From positions 372,001 through 436,000 of the forward strand of contig NZ_LN881724.1 of assembly GCF_001457415.1 (NCBI RefSeq): a stretch of DNA of 64,000 bases, written 5' to 3'. Position numbers and translations under genes: made by a program. Below, one piece after another: positions 7,075-14,908 of the stretch. Below the pieces are notes generated by a model, which was not told the origin of the DNA, ran no database searches, and was given only the letters and a program-made list of their open reading frames with translations. Every line of letters starts with the position of its first letter. Positions within the stretch are counted from its first letter, which is position 1. This DNA is from Gorillibacterium timonense (GTDB taxonomy: Bacteria; Bacillota; Bacilli; Paenibacillales; NBRC-103111).

Positions 7075-7599
7075 GTGAGAACAAATGAGCGCTCGATTAC
7101 TGTCAGATATCATGAACACGGAATTCTTACGAAGGTTCAGAGTAACAGGACGCGCCAGACAAGGGAAGGATGGCATTTTAAAAGCGCCGATCGAAATGAA
7201 ACCTATTATGACACCGAATTGATAGAGGTCTTAAACTTCCTATCTGAAGATGGCTATGAACTGGTTTGCCTCGCCGCAGGACGTGACTGCTCATATTTGT
7301 TAAGAAGCATTGAATCTAAGCGAAGAATGGTAGCAGCGGGTGAACATAAATCTGATCCAGGGCCATCGATTGCTTCTGATGACAACCAAGTTGCTGTAAA
7401 GGGGAGGGGAGCGGGACTGAAAGAGGGGCTACGACCCACCCTTACTGTTGCAGAAGCTTGTGAATACCTCAATATCGGACAAACCAAAATGCATTTACTC
7501 ATTAAGTCTGGAGAAATCCGGTCATACAAGAATGGGGGGCTGCGTCGAATAAAGAGAGAGGACTTGCTCGAATTTGAACGATCTCTAACCGAGCCTTGA
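7075..7599 (+). CDS. Two-part protein with C-terminal excisionase-type HTH
   Basis: A 174-residue protein. The first 75 residues (YHEHGILTKV..., ETYYDTELIEVLNFLSEDGYELVCLA) are an unknown alpha/beta domain. A flexible linker follows, then a clear HTH_17 domain at about 122-172 (LTVAEACEYLNIGQTKMHLLIKSGEIRSYKNG..., IKREDLLEF). The start is GTG behind AAGGGGG. The domain suggests recognition of short DNA sites; the many palindromes downstream are candidates. It is monocistronic, after the cos-like block. Confidence 0.65.
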   Translation: MRTNERSITVRYHEHGILTKVQSNRTRQTREGWHFKSADRNETYYDTELIEVLNFLSEDGYELVCLAAGRDCSYLLRSIESKRRMVAAGEHKSDPGPSIASDDNQVAVKGRGAGLKEGLRPTLTVAEACEYLNIGQTKMHLLIKSGEIRSYKNGGLRRIKREDLLEFERSLTEP

Positions 7600-8463
7600 G
7601 TAATCGGCGGGGGCGCAATGCAAGCGAGGCTCAGTAGGTGCTTGTAATGACGTAAGTTCAACTTACACCATCATAGATGCTATCCAACTGGCAGTAAGAA
7701 GCCGCCTTCATCAACGTTCAAAGCCATGTGATGTGATTTCAAATCACCCCATCCCTACGGAGGATAAATCATAGCAAGGGTAGCTATAATAGGGAACGGT
7801 TTCATACCGCCCCCTTGCTTGGTAAAAGAATATTTAGATCTCGCTTCCCAACAAGTTGGGAAAGAACCATACATTCCGCTTGGCTGGTAGGGGGAGATTC
7901 TGCCACGAATGCATCGATCTGCACGAAATCGTGCATATGACACTTGAGCACTGGCGGCTGTATTCAAGAGTAACTATCAAAGGAGGTGACTTCAAATCAC
8001 CTCCTTGCTCAGTCAACAGCCAGCGTTCGAGAGCTAAATTGCTGGACAGTTAATCGCAGGGATCCGGAATGACAATGTGATTGGGCGATGTGGTTTCAAT
8101 CACACCGTCTATTGGATCAGACCTGATAACTCGTGTCACTCGCGAGTCGGCAAAATCGCCGAGTCCCGCCGGTCTGAATCATTCAATCTTGGATTCGTTA
8201 ATTGCCTTCGGTTAACCGGCGCAAAATTGCGCTGATTGAAAAAGGGGTAAGCTGAACTTACTCCTCTTCAGGCATCTTACAGATGACGCATGTTCAACAT
8301 ACGCCGCCGTCGAGATGGGATCATTTCAAACGAGATCGTCTAAGCTGTTGGGTATAGTACTGAATCCAAATCTGGATTGAGTTCAGGCTAGAACATAAGA
8401 AGATCGGTAATAATCACCGCAAGCTAAATTGCGCTCAGTCAAAAGCCAAGCAAAGTCCATTGA
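7600..8463. other. Gene-free palindrome cluster (864 bp)
   Basis: No convincing gene. I count at least eleven short dyads: 7652-7666, 7733-7747, 7845-7862, 7921-7934, 7980-8006, 8089-8104, 8138-8147, 8219-8232, 8247-8261, 8363-8378 and 8418-8433, with looser ones at 8148-8161 and 8288-8304. Arms are 5-10 bp and sequences differ, but many share a TTCAA, AA or AAATT centre. Spacing is about 30-110 bp. Several have 0-2 nt centres, which suits dimeric protein binding better than RNA loops. It could be a regulatory or replication region, or a structured RNA. Confidence 0.55.
7980..8006. repeat. Hairpin pairing a Shine-Dalgarno with an anti-Shine-Dalgarno
   Basis: AAGGAGGTGA (7980-7989) pairs perfectly with TCACCTCCTT (7997-8006), loop CTTCAAA. 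The right arm equals the conserved 3' tail of 16S rRNA. No plausible gene follows either arm. No T-run follows. Confidence 0.7.
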
Positions 8464-9009
8464 ATGGAGTGCGTGATTAGATTGGATAATGAACTCCGAA
8501 AAGCAGTACGCGAGGAATTTAAAGCAGCCATTGCAGAGATGGCCAGCATTAAACGAGCAACGGTAAGCGCTGAGGAGGCGGCTGAGTATGTTGGTGTTAG
8601 CGTGGATACGTTGTACGAGCTTTGCCGTAAGAAGCAGTTTCCCCATGCGCAGTTGTTGGGGAGGTTTGTATTCCGATTGGCCTCAATCGACGCCTGGTTG
8701 ACAGAGCAGGAAAAACAAAATACATCCGCTTCGGTGATCGACACACCTATGCATGGGGCAATGGAGGAGCCACTAAACCAATATATACTGCATAGCGAAA
8801 AGAAAGGTAAGACATTCGAACACGAACTTCCCGAGATACTCTCCGTTAAGAATGTTGCCGAGCTAATGGGATGGCATCCGAATACTGTATACCAGAAGTG
8901 CCAAAGCGGAGAGATTCTAAGCATTAAAGTAGGAAATAGCAGGCGCATTCGGAAGTCATCATATTTGCAATGGCTAGGCAAGCTCGAAGAAGAAAGCGGG
9001 AATAGCTAA
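8464..9009 (+). CDS. Tandem double excisionase-fold DNA-binding protein
   Basis: A 181-residue protein with two HTH_17 domains: residues 38-80 (VSAEEAAEYVGVSVDTLYELCRKKQFP..., ASIDAWL) and residues 124-172 (LSVKNVAELMGWHPNTVYQKCQSGEI..., SSYLQWL), joined by a 40-residue linker. Most members of this family have one such domain. A two-domain protein could bind two half-sites or bridge sites. ATG 8464 is the first start; GTG 8473 sits closer to a weak TGGAG. It is preceded by the palindrome cluster. Confidence 0.75.
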   Translation: MECVIRLDNELRKAVREEFKAAIAEMASIKRATVSAEEAAEYVGVSVDTLYELCRKKQFPHAQLLGRFVFRLASIDAWLTEQEKQNTSASVIDTPMHGAMEEPLNQYILHSEKKGKTFEHELPEILSVKNVAELMGWHPNTVYQKCQSGEILSIKVGNSRRIRKSSYLQWLGKLEEESGNS

Positions 9010-9116
9010 TGCTATCAATACTCGAAGCGGCGGGATTGTGCGAGCGTCAGGAGGCACGTATCTCCGGCATGGCACAGGAAAGTAAGCGTTTTCTCGGGTT
9101 AATAATTTGGGTGTAG
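9009..9116 (+). CDS. Possible 35-residue peptide coupled to gene 8464
   Basis: The ATG overlaps the TAA of the preceding gene (TAATG) and opens 35 codons to TAG 9116 (MLSILEAAGLCERQ...). The coupling and the residue mix are compatible with a real small gene. No family. Confidence 0.35.
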   Translation: MLSILEAAGLCERQEARISGMAQESKRFLGLIIWV

Positions 9117-9650
9117 AAACTCACTACCCGGATGTTTAAGTATTCCTCGTTTGGAGTAGGTACGGGCATGTGCGTCTTGGTCAACATCGTGTGGCGTACG
9201 TGCTAGACGTGGCGCATTCTGAGAACGCAATTTGGCGTTTTCAAAACTCGATCACCCAGAGCCGTCGCACCATTTTCCATCTCCTCGAGGCGGGTGTTGT
9301 AGACTGCGGTTAATGTGTTCCTCATGCGTCGATATATTGCCCAGGACCATAACGCATTCACCCCCCTAGTTCAGCAGGAATAGCTTGTACGATCGCTTAG
9401 CTGCCAATCATAGCTGTCTACGGGGAAGAACTGGTCAGAACGCAGATTTGCGTTTTGATCGATAATGGGCGTTACCCATCTAGCGATGTACCAGAAGGGT
9501 AGCAGAATTTAATTTTTCGTAACGGTAAAGACTGAGCTGCCTAGCTATTGATCGATAAGGGGATTTGACGGATGTACATGAAGTTGGGAGTCATTGAGCG
9601 ATTACTGCATTAATATGATACTTTGTATTTTCAACAATGGGTAAATATAG
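9117..9650. other. Non-coding stretch with further palindromes
   Basis: No supported gene. It holds two related dyads: AACGC-6 nt-GCGTT (9224-9239) and AACGCA-gatt-TGCGTT (9439-9454). Near 9469 lies ATGGG-cgtta-CCCAT. These extend the palindrome set of 7600-8463 past gene 8464. Otherwise nothing recognisable. Confidence 0.45.
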
Positions 9651-9773
9651 TATAATTTCATAGGCTAGGAAACAGGGAATGTGGGCTTAGAGGCAGCCAC
9701 CATTTAAAGATCGCGTTAAAGCGCACCCTCGTTAGCACGGCTACCGCCGTCAATAATGACAAGGGGTGTGTTT
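9651..9773 (+). promoter_or_regulatory. Promoter -10 and structured leader of gene 9774
   Basis: A perfect TATAAT lies at 9651-9656 with only a weak -35. About 110 nt of leader follow, with inverted repeats GTGG...CCAC near 9681 and ACGG-ctac-CCGT near 9738. A long structured leader before a tiny membrane peptide resembles type I toxin mRNAs; no antisense promoter was established. Confidence 0.4.
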
Positions 9774-9974
9774 ATGGAGAGGAGTTTGAAAGTACTTAGT
9801 TATGGGGTTTTTATTCTGTGTGTACTTCTGCTATTCTGGCATAGCGGTATTATCAATATCACTATAACAGCAGAAACCGCATGGAAGGCACTGGATTGGA
9901 TTGTGGATACTATTTCCGCAGCTGTAATAGGCGCCTTCACGAGCAAATATTATGGTAAAGGGCCTCCTTTATAG
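9774..9974 (+). CDS. Small membrane protein
   Basis: A 66-residue protein. ATG 9774 is chosen because AAGGGG sits 7 bp upstream; an ATG at 9756 lies in frame but lacks a site. Residues 6-26 form a strong transmembrane helix (LSYGVFILCVLLLFWHSGII). The second half (AWKALDWIVDTISAAVIGAF) may be a second, amphipathic helix. A holin-like phage protein or a type I toxin is possible. It is the last gene before the repeat-bounded defence cassette. Confidence 0.5.
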   Translation: MERSLKVLSYGVFILCVLLLFWHSGIINITITAETAWKALDWIVDTISAAVIGAFTSKYYGKGPPL

Positions 9975-10317
9975 GGGGTCCTCGATTCAGGTCAATCTTT
10001 CAAAATCAATTGAAGGGGCATCCACATAACAAGTACTTAGACTCTTAATAAACACCTCCAGCGGGAAAGAGGAGGGCTCGGGAGAACAACGTGCCAGCTT
10101 GTTCTTCTTGTAGTCCTCCTTTGTCGTTCCTGATGATGTGAATCTGATGTGAATCTTGATGTGAAATGCCCTCATGCATCCCCAAGTCAGCACACGCCAA
10201 CCCGAAAAACCTAGACTCTACAGCACTTTCCCACACTATAACAGAAGCCGCCAAAAGGCAGTAATTGCCCACATACGGTGCATGTGGAGTCGGTGGCGGT
10301 GTTGGTGAGGGATGGTT
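9975..10317. other. Gene-free spacer before the first long repeat
   Basis: Short overlapping frames on the minus strand show no family features. GGGCCTCC and GGGGGTCC just after gene 9774 can form a weak hairpin. Nothing else stands out. Confidence 0.4.
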
Positions 10318-10473
10318 TGTAGATTTGCATTAAAGTCTGCACTCCGCACATAAAGTCTGCCACTGATGACATAATGTTTATCACTGAGCCGGCGAAATTC
10401 AGGCATTCCCCTGATTTTCGCTCGGCTTTTTTGTCGCTCTTTTTCCCAAGGAGCCCTCACCCTAGTGCCACAA
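10318..10473 (+). repeat. Long direct repeat, copy 1 (transposon-end-like)
   Basis: About 155 bp nearly identical to 15849-16004 in the same orientation. It opens with TGT and contains three 21-bp sub-repeats around TAAAGTCTGC, TAAAGTCTGCC and a diverged TAATGTTTATC, spaced 21 bp. This is the layout of transposase-binding repeats at the ends of IS21 or Tn7/Mu-type elements, whose termini also begin TGT. A terminator occupies 10388-10434. Confidence 0.8.
10388..10434 (+). terminator. Terminator within repeat copy 1
   Basis: GCGAAATTCAGG pairs with CCTGATTTTCGC with one mismatch, framed by GCC/GGC, then TTTTTT. It would stop transcription entering the defence cassette from the left. Confidence 0.8.
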
Positions 10474-10685
10474 AGATTATCATGTAGGACAAAGGTAGAC
10501 TTATAGAAATTATAAAGCCTAAGGAGAGCGTTGGATTAATATAACGTTCTTCTTGATTACATAATCAGAAATATGGTGAAAACATGCCTTTTTGGAAGTT
10601 TTCTGACTTAATATATCATCATACCCAACTGATAGTGTCGAAGATGATTTGTCTACATAATCCGACTCCTTATGTAAGTTTATGG

Positions 10686-10691
10686 TATAAT
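10686..10691 (+). promoter_or_regulatory. Extended -10 promoter of the CBASS operon
   Basis: TATAAT preceded by TGG (extended -10). The -35 at 17 bp is poor. It lies 59 bp before the effector start and downstream of repeat copy 1, so the cassette carries its own promoter. Confidence 0.55.
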
Positions 10692-10749
10692 AGGGAAGTA
10701 CATATTTTTGGTGTCCTTAGACCTATGCCAGAAAAAAAGGGGTGGGGAA

Positions 10750-11859
10750 TTGAAAAATCGCTTCAAACAAGTCATCCAATATACCAAGAAACTTTTAAAA
10801 GGAAGGCATGAGAAGTGGATCACACGTTCATTAATTGGGGCCGGTATTCTTATTATCGTCTCGGCTTTTTCTCAAAACGTATGGATGAGTTTTTTTATTG
10901 AAATTTATAATGATCAGTTCAACAGAAACATGCCTAACCCAGAAGATTCTATTAAGTATTGGTACATAATTCTTTCTGTGATCGTAGGTGGACCACTAAT
11001 TGGGTTGGGTCTGAAATTTCATTTCAGTACCAAGCAACATAAAAAATTAAAACCAATGATACTCATTCAGCATTCATCCATTCAAACGGTGAGTTATGCG
11101 AATATCGACAAGGATTTTTCTGATTTTAATTTGGAAAGTTATCCGATCAATCAATTAGATGAGCTGAAAACTATCGATAGTGGGAATATTCATCATGCTT
11201 TGAGAGAGCAAGAAAAAGCAGTAGAACGAGTCAGCTCACGAATAGATGGTAGCTCCGATATAGATGTGGCTTACTTGGGACTCGCTCATATTCCGATGAC
11301 CGTGTTATTGGGATATAGGTTGTCTGACAAGTTGAATGTTTCCTTTTTTGAATGGAATCAAAATGATTTAATATGGGAGGCTATTGAGTCTAAGTCAAGT
11401 GTGCAGTATCCACCATTATTTTTAGATGAAAATGATACGACACAGGATATTCAAACGACAAAAGAAATTGTAATTAAAGTAGGAATAACTTATCCCATTT
11501 CTGATGAAGATATTCAAGAACTTCAGTTGCATAACCTAAACGCCTACTATCTACATTTAAACCCACCTCATAGAAACGCAATTCTAAGTTCAGAACAGCT
11601 TAAAGCATATAAAAAAAAATTTCGAGATCTCCTGGATCGAGTCAATCAGCAATATCCCCATTTGCAAACAATTCATCTGTTTTATGCGGGTCAACCCTCG
11701 TTGGCGTATAACCTTGGAAGTGCAATTAACTCCAGAATGGACGTTGAGATCTGGATATACAATCATGTGCGGAGCGAGAACCCGAAATATAAATGGGGAG
11801 TTAAATTACCGCAAAGAAACCGAGCTACTGAATTAACAATAAATGAGGCGAGGGATTAA
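10750..11859 (+). CDS. CBASS effector: two-TM SAVED protein (Cap14-like)
   Basis: A 369-residue membrane effector. Two transmembrane helices (about residues 25-45, GAGILIIVSAF..., and 63-83, YWYIILSVIVGGPLIGLGL) precede a SAVED domain. Its C-terminal half shows the family pattern VDRVNQQYPHLQTIHLFYAGQPSLAYNLG with EIWIYNH and KYKWGVKL. SAVED domains bind cyclic oligonucleotides made by CD-NTases; in TM-SAVED effectors binding is thought to disrupt the inner membrane and abort infection. TTG 10750 is preferred (GGGGTGGGGAA upstream); an in-frame GTG at 10708 is the alternative. The stop is 2 bp before the CD-NTase start. AT-rich composition contrasts with neighbours. Confidence 0.82.
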   Translation: MKNRFKQVIQYTKKLLKGRHEKWITRSLIGAGILIIVSAFSQNVWMSFFIEIYNDQFNRNMPNPEDSIKYWYIILSVIVGGPLIGLGLKFHFSTKQHKKLKPMILIQHSSIQTVSYANIDKDFSDFNLESYPINQLDELKTIDSGNIHHALREQEKAVERVSSRIDGSSDIDVAYLGLAHIPMTVLLGYRLSDKLNVSFFEWNQNDLIWEAIESKSSVQYPPLFLDENDTTQDIQTTKEIVIKVGITYPISDEDIQELQLHNLNAYYLHLNPPHRNAILSSEQLKAYKKKFRDLLDRVNQQYPHLQTIHLFYAGQPSLAYNLGSAINSRMDVEIWIYNHVRSENPKYKWGVKLPQRNRATELTINEARD

Positions 11860-11861
11860 TA

Positions 11862-13232
11862 TTGTATAATATGCATAGTAAATTCAAAGCGTTCTATCAA
11901 AGGAATGTTGTGCTTTCAAATAAAGAGAAGCAATCACTTTTCAACAAAAAGAATATTAACGTTCAGCGGTTGAAGGATGGTTTGAAAGAATATAACGAGG
12001 AAAAAGGAACAGACTATAAATTAGCAGAAACCCCCATTGTACAGGGAAGTGTCGCTATGTCTACGGTTGTACAAAATGAGGACAACGACTATGACATTGA
12101 TGTAGCTATTGTATTTGATAAAAGCAATCTTCCTGACGGAACGACGGCAACGAAAAACATCATTGTGAATGCACTTAAAAAGAAATGTAGTCAATTTAAT
12201 GTAGAACCCGAAGCAAAAACAAATTGTGTTCGGATTGTTTATGCAGAAAACTATCACATCGATTTTGCGATTTATCGTCGATATGTAGATGAAGATGGGA
12301 ACTATAAATATGAGCATTGCGGGAGTGAATGGAGAGAGAGGGATCCACGTAAAATTACAAAGTGGTTCCTTGATCAGAACAAAGGGAGAGAATACAAACT
12401 AAGAGAAGTTGTTCGATTAATAAAGATGTTTTCAAAATCCAGGAGTGCTTGGGCTAACATGCCTGGAGGACTTATTCAGAGCGTACTGGTTGATGAGAAA
12501 TTTCAATCTTGTGATCGAGCTGATGAGAGATTCTATCATACGATGGTAGCCATTCGAGATAGACTGGCTGACCATAAGGAAGTATATAATCCTGCGGATC
12601 CTACAAAAAGTCTTAAACTTGTAAGTAGTGACAGTGTAAAGATGGAGAATCTCTATAATAGGCTTAAAGATAAGTTGGGAAAGCTGGATATTTTGTTTGA
12701 TTCAGATTGTACTTACAATCAAGCAATTGAAGCCTGGGAAGAATTTTTCAATCATTCCTATTGGACTGATCTAAAACAAGTAGAACGAGCACTGATGACT
12801 AAATCCTATTCGCAATTGTCCGAATCGGAAGTATATTACGATTACAGGGAGACGGAAGAGTATATTGACACTCTATTTCCTGTGAATTTGAGATATGTAG
12901 TTAACCTTGATTGTAAAGTTAAAAAGGATGAGAGAGTGGTTGGTTGGCTCAGTGAAATGAGGAAACAACACAAACTTCTCCTTCCTGGTTACAATCTGTA
13001 TTTTGAGGCGAGCACGGATGCTCCACGACCGTTTCAGGTATATTGGAAAGTGAAAAATCGTGGACCGATGGCACTAGAACAAGATTGTATCCGAGGACAA
13101 ATTGAACGAACAGACAAGCTAACTCAGGTTGAACCCACTTCATTTAGAGGTGATCATTATGTGGAGTGTTACATTATAAAAGGCGCAGAGTGTGTAGCGA
13201 AAGCAAGGATAGATGTTCCAATTAGAGTTTAG
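11862..13232 (+). CDS. CBASS CD-NTase (cyclic oligonucleotide synthase) with AGS-C sensor domain
   Basis: A 456-residue nucleotidyltransferase. Catalytic features are Gly62-Ser63, the Asp78-Ile-Asp80 pair (DYDIDVAI) and Asp134 (HIDFAIY). The helical OAS-type domain follows. Residues about 365-456 match the AGS-C sensor domain (YFEASTDAPRPF, WKVKNRG, TSFRGDHYVECYIIKG). The enzyme should make a cyclic di- or trinucleotide on phage sensing to fire the TM-SAVED protein. No Cap2/Cap3 or HORMA/TRIP13 genes are present, so this is a minimal type I CBASS. TTG 11862 fits the ribosome binding site; ATG 11871 is possible. Confidence 0.88.
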   Translation: MYNMHSKFKAFYQRNVVLSNKEKQSLFNKKNINVQRLKDGLKEYNEEKGTDYKLAETPIVQGSVAMSTVVQNEDNDYDIDVAIVFDKSNLPDGTTATKNIIVNALKKKCSQFNVEPEAKTNCVRIVYAENYHIDFAIYRRYVDEDGNYKYEHCGSEWRERDPRKITKWFLDQNKGREYKLREVVRLIKMFSKSRSAWANMPGGLIQSVLVDEKFQSCDRADERFYHTMVAIRDRLADHKEVYNPADPTKSLKLVSSDSVKMENLYNRLKDKLGKLDILFDSDCTYNQAIEAWEEFFNHSYWTDLKQVERALMTKSYSQLSESEVYYDYRETEEYIDTLFPVNLRYVVNLDCKVKKDERVVGWLSEMRKQHKLLLPGYNLYFEASTDAPRPFQVYWKVKNRGPMALEQDCIRGQIERTDKLTQVEPTSFRGDHYVECYIIKGAECVAKARIDVPIRV

Positions 13233-13274
13233 AGAAAAAATAATATTTACTTAAAAACTCCACTTCATGACAGG

Positions 13275-13288
13275 GTAAATATATTTAC
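13275..13288. promoter_or_regulatory. Perfect palindrome GTAAATATATTTAC
   Basis: A fully symmetric AT-rich 14-mer between the CD-NTase and the HEPN gene. It could be an operator for the downstream pair, or a chance AT palindrome. Confidence 0.4.
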
Positions 13289-13461
13289 ATGGCATCATTT
13301 TTTTGAACTTTATCCCAAAGCACGACATGAACCGAGTTAGTCTCATACGAGCAAATATTTAAGCAAGAAGCTAAGAGCAGTGAAGGGGTAATACGGTTAT
13401 GCTTCAATATATTCTGAAAACGTGTCTTTTCAGAATAAATAAAATCAGAGGGGATAAAAAG

Positions 13462-14829
13462 TTGAAATTACAAATTGAAAAATGGGTTGAGAGAGTAAGA
13501 CCATTTGATGATAACGCTGAAGAGTTATTTCAAGAATCTGTTATATGTTATAAGGTGGGGGCTTATAAGTCGGCGTTCCTCATGTCATATTTGTCTTTTA
13601 AAACTACTATAAAGAATCGAATCATTAGTTGCCAATATAGACCAGACTCGTATCAAGGCAAAGAAGAGGAATGGCAAAATAACGTTTTAGCATTATTAAG
13701 CAATGATGATAAGTGGGAGAATCACCTTAATAAGATCATTGATGGGGACCCTGATCCACAATCCACCTCTACCACCAGAGCTGTTATATTTTTCAGTAAT
13801 CGTGAAGAAGCTAAAAATGAATATACCTATTGGAAGAATGTTAGAAATAAATGTGCCCATGCAAAAAAAGGAACTATTGAAAGCTCAACAGTAGAATGTT
13901 TTTGGAATTATATCCAGGACAATTTGAGCAAGTTCTACGTACTTGGGGGAAGAGAACATCTTGTAGAGAGATTATTGGAATACTACAAGTATCGAGATAT
14001 TGAGGAGTATCAAACAAAACTACGACTTATTAATGATATTAATATTGTTTTCACAAATAGTGCCCAAGACTTTTTTTCGACATTTTTGGAGAGGTTTTAT
14101 GGAATTAATCGATATTTAATAACTTCTGGTAACGTTGCATTCTGGAGGGATATTGTTGATTCTCAATACAATGATATACAAGAGGGTTTTGTGAGAAGCA
14201 TTATGCTAGAATCGAATTACTTCATAAGCTTCTATGAGCACTTCCCTAAGGTTTTAAATATAGCAGTTTCATTAGAAAGGAAATTTATTAAAGATAGTCT
14301 TTCGAGATGGATGGGGGCATGGCGTGAGTTTACAGGTAGCAATACTAACTTCTGGAATATCCTTTGTGTGTTATTGAAGAACTACCCATCTGATATTGAT
14401 TTGAATGTAATAGCAAGGTTGGATCTGAGTATTATAGAAAATGTTGAACTAAATGATGAGATGCTTAGAATCTTAAAGAAGAACGGAGTCTTTAATAAGT
14501 TCATTCTCAGTAGTGGATCATATTTTTTTGACGTAGATTTTGAAAGTATACGAAGAAATAATGGAAGAAGAGAAAGAGAAGTTATACCATGGTTTGAATA
14601 CGTAGAATGGGACAAAGAATTAATATTGGATATGAATAGAGCTTTTAGGAATCTAAACAGAAACATCGAATCAATGAGAAAATCTTTGTATGGTTCTTGG
14701 GAATATGACAGAAAGAAAATCTATTGCCAACTAATTGATAAATATAGGGAGCGAATCGATTCCGTTGTAATAGAAGAGCTTGATTTAGAAGACGAATTTA
14801 AAGCTTTAGTTACGGGGAGTGAATCGTAA
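13462..14829 (+). CDS. HEPN-motif protein, putative RNase effector
   Basis: A 455-residue protein of unknown family. The N-terminal 180 residues resemble a HEPN four-helix domain: AEELFQESVICYKVGAYKSA then YWKNVRNKCAHAKKG, whose RNKCAH (Arg128-His133) fits the R-N-x3-H catalytic motif of HEPN RNases. The remaining 270 residues are helical and unrecognised and could sense infection. TTG 13462 has GAGGGG 8 bp upstream; ATG 13399 in frame would add 21 residues. Inside the repeat-bounded cassette with CBASS, it may be an independent abortive-infection RNase or an accessory. The HEPN call rests on motif and helix pattern only. Confidence 0.6.
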   Translation: MKLQIEKWVERVRPFDDNAEELFQESVICYKVGAYKSAFLMSYLSFKTTIKNRIISCQYRPDSYQGKEEEWQNNVLALLSNDDKWENHLNKIIDGDPDPQSTSTTRAVIFFSNREEAKNEYTYWKNVRNKCAHAKKGTIESSTVECFWNYIQDNLSKFYVLGGREHLVERLLEYYKYRDIEEYQTKLRLINDINIVFTNSAQDFFSTFLERFYGINRYLITSGNVAFWRDIVDSQYNDIQEGFVRSIMLESNYFISFYEHFPKVLNIAVSLERKFIKDSLSRWMGAWREFTGSNTNFWNILCVLLKNYPSDIDLNVIARLDLSIIENVELNDEMLRILKKNGVFNKFILSSGSYFFDVDFESIRRNNGRREREVIPWFEYVEWDKELILDMNRAFRNLNRNIESMRKSLYGSWEYDRKKIYCQLIDKYRERIDSVVIEELDLEDEFKALVTGSES

Positions 14830-14859
14830 GTCAGTAATGTGAGAGCGGCTCAATTGGAG

Positions 14860-14892
14860 TAGTTCACTTTCGGACTTTAGTGTTATGAACTA
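14860..14892. repeat. Inverted repeat just before gene 14909
   Basis: TAGTTCA (14860-14866) and TGAACTA (14886-14892) are perfect arms around 19 nt. The right arm touches the ribosome binding site TAAAGGAGAT, so a hairpin could limit translation of the DUF429 gene. Confidence 0.45.
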
Positions 14893-14908
14893 AAGGAGAT
14901 ATGGCGAT

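Noticed and set aside
7600..8463. A large structured RNA of the GOLLD/ROOL kind
   Set aside because: Length and phage context fit, but I cannot recognise the conserved cores, and many dyads have loops too short for RNA. A covariance-model search would decide.
7600..8463. CRISPR array or integron cassette array
   Set aside because: The palindromes differ in sequence and spacing, with no constant repeat and no cas or integrase gene.
9987..10460. Minus-strand frames before the first long repeat as a transposase remnant
   Set aside because: None shows transposase motifs in any frame I read, and one crosses the repeat and its terminator.
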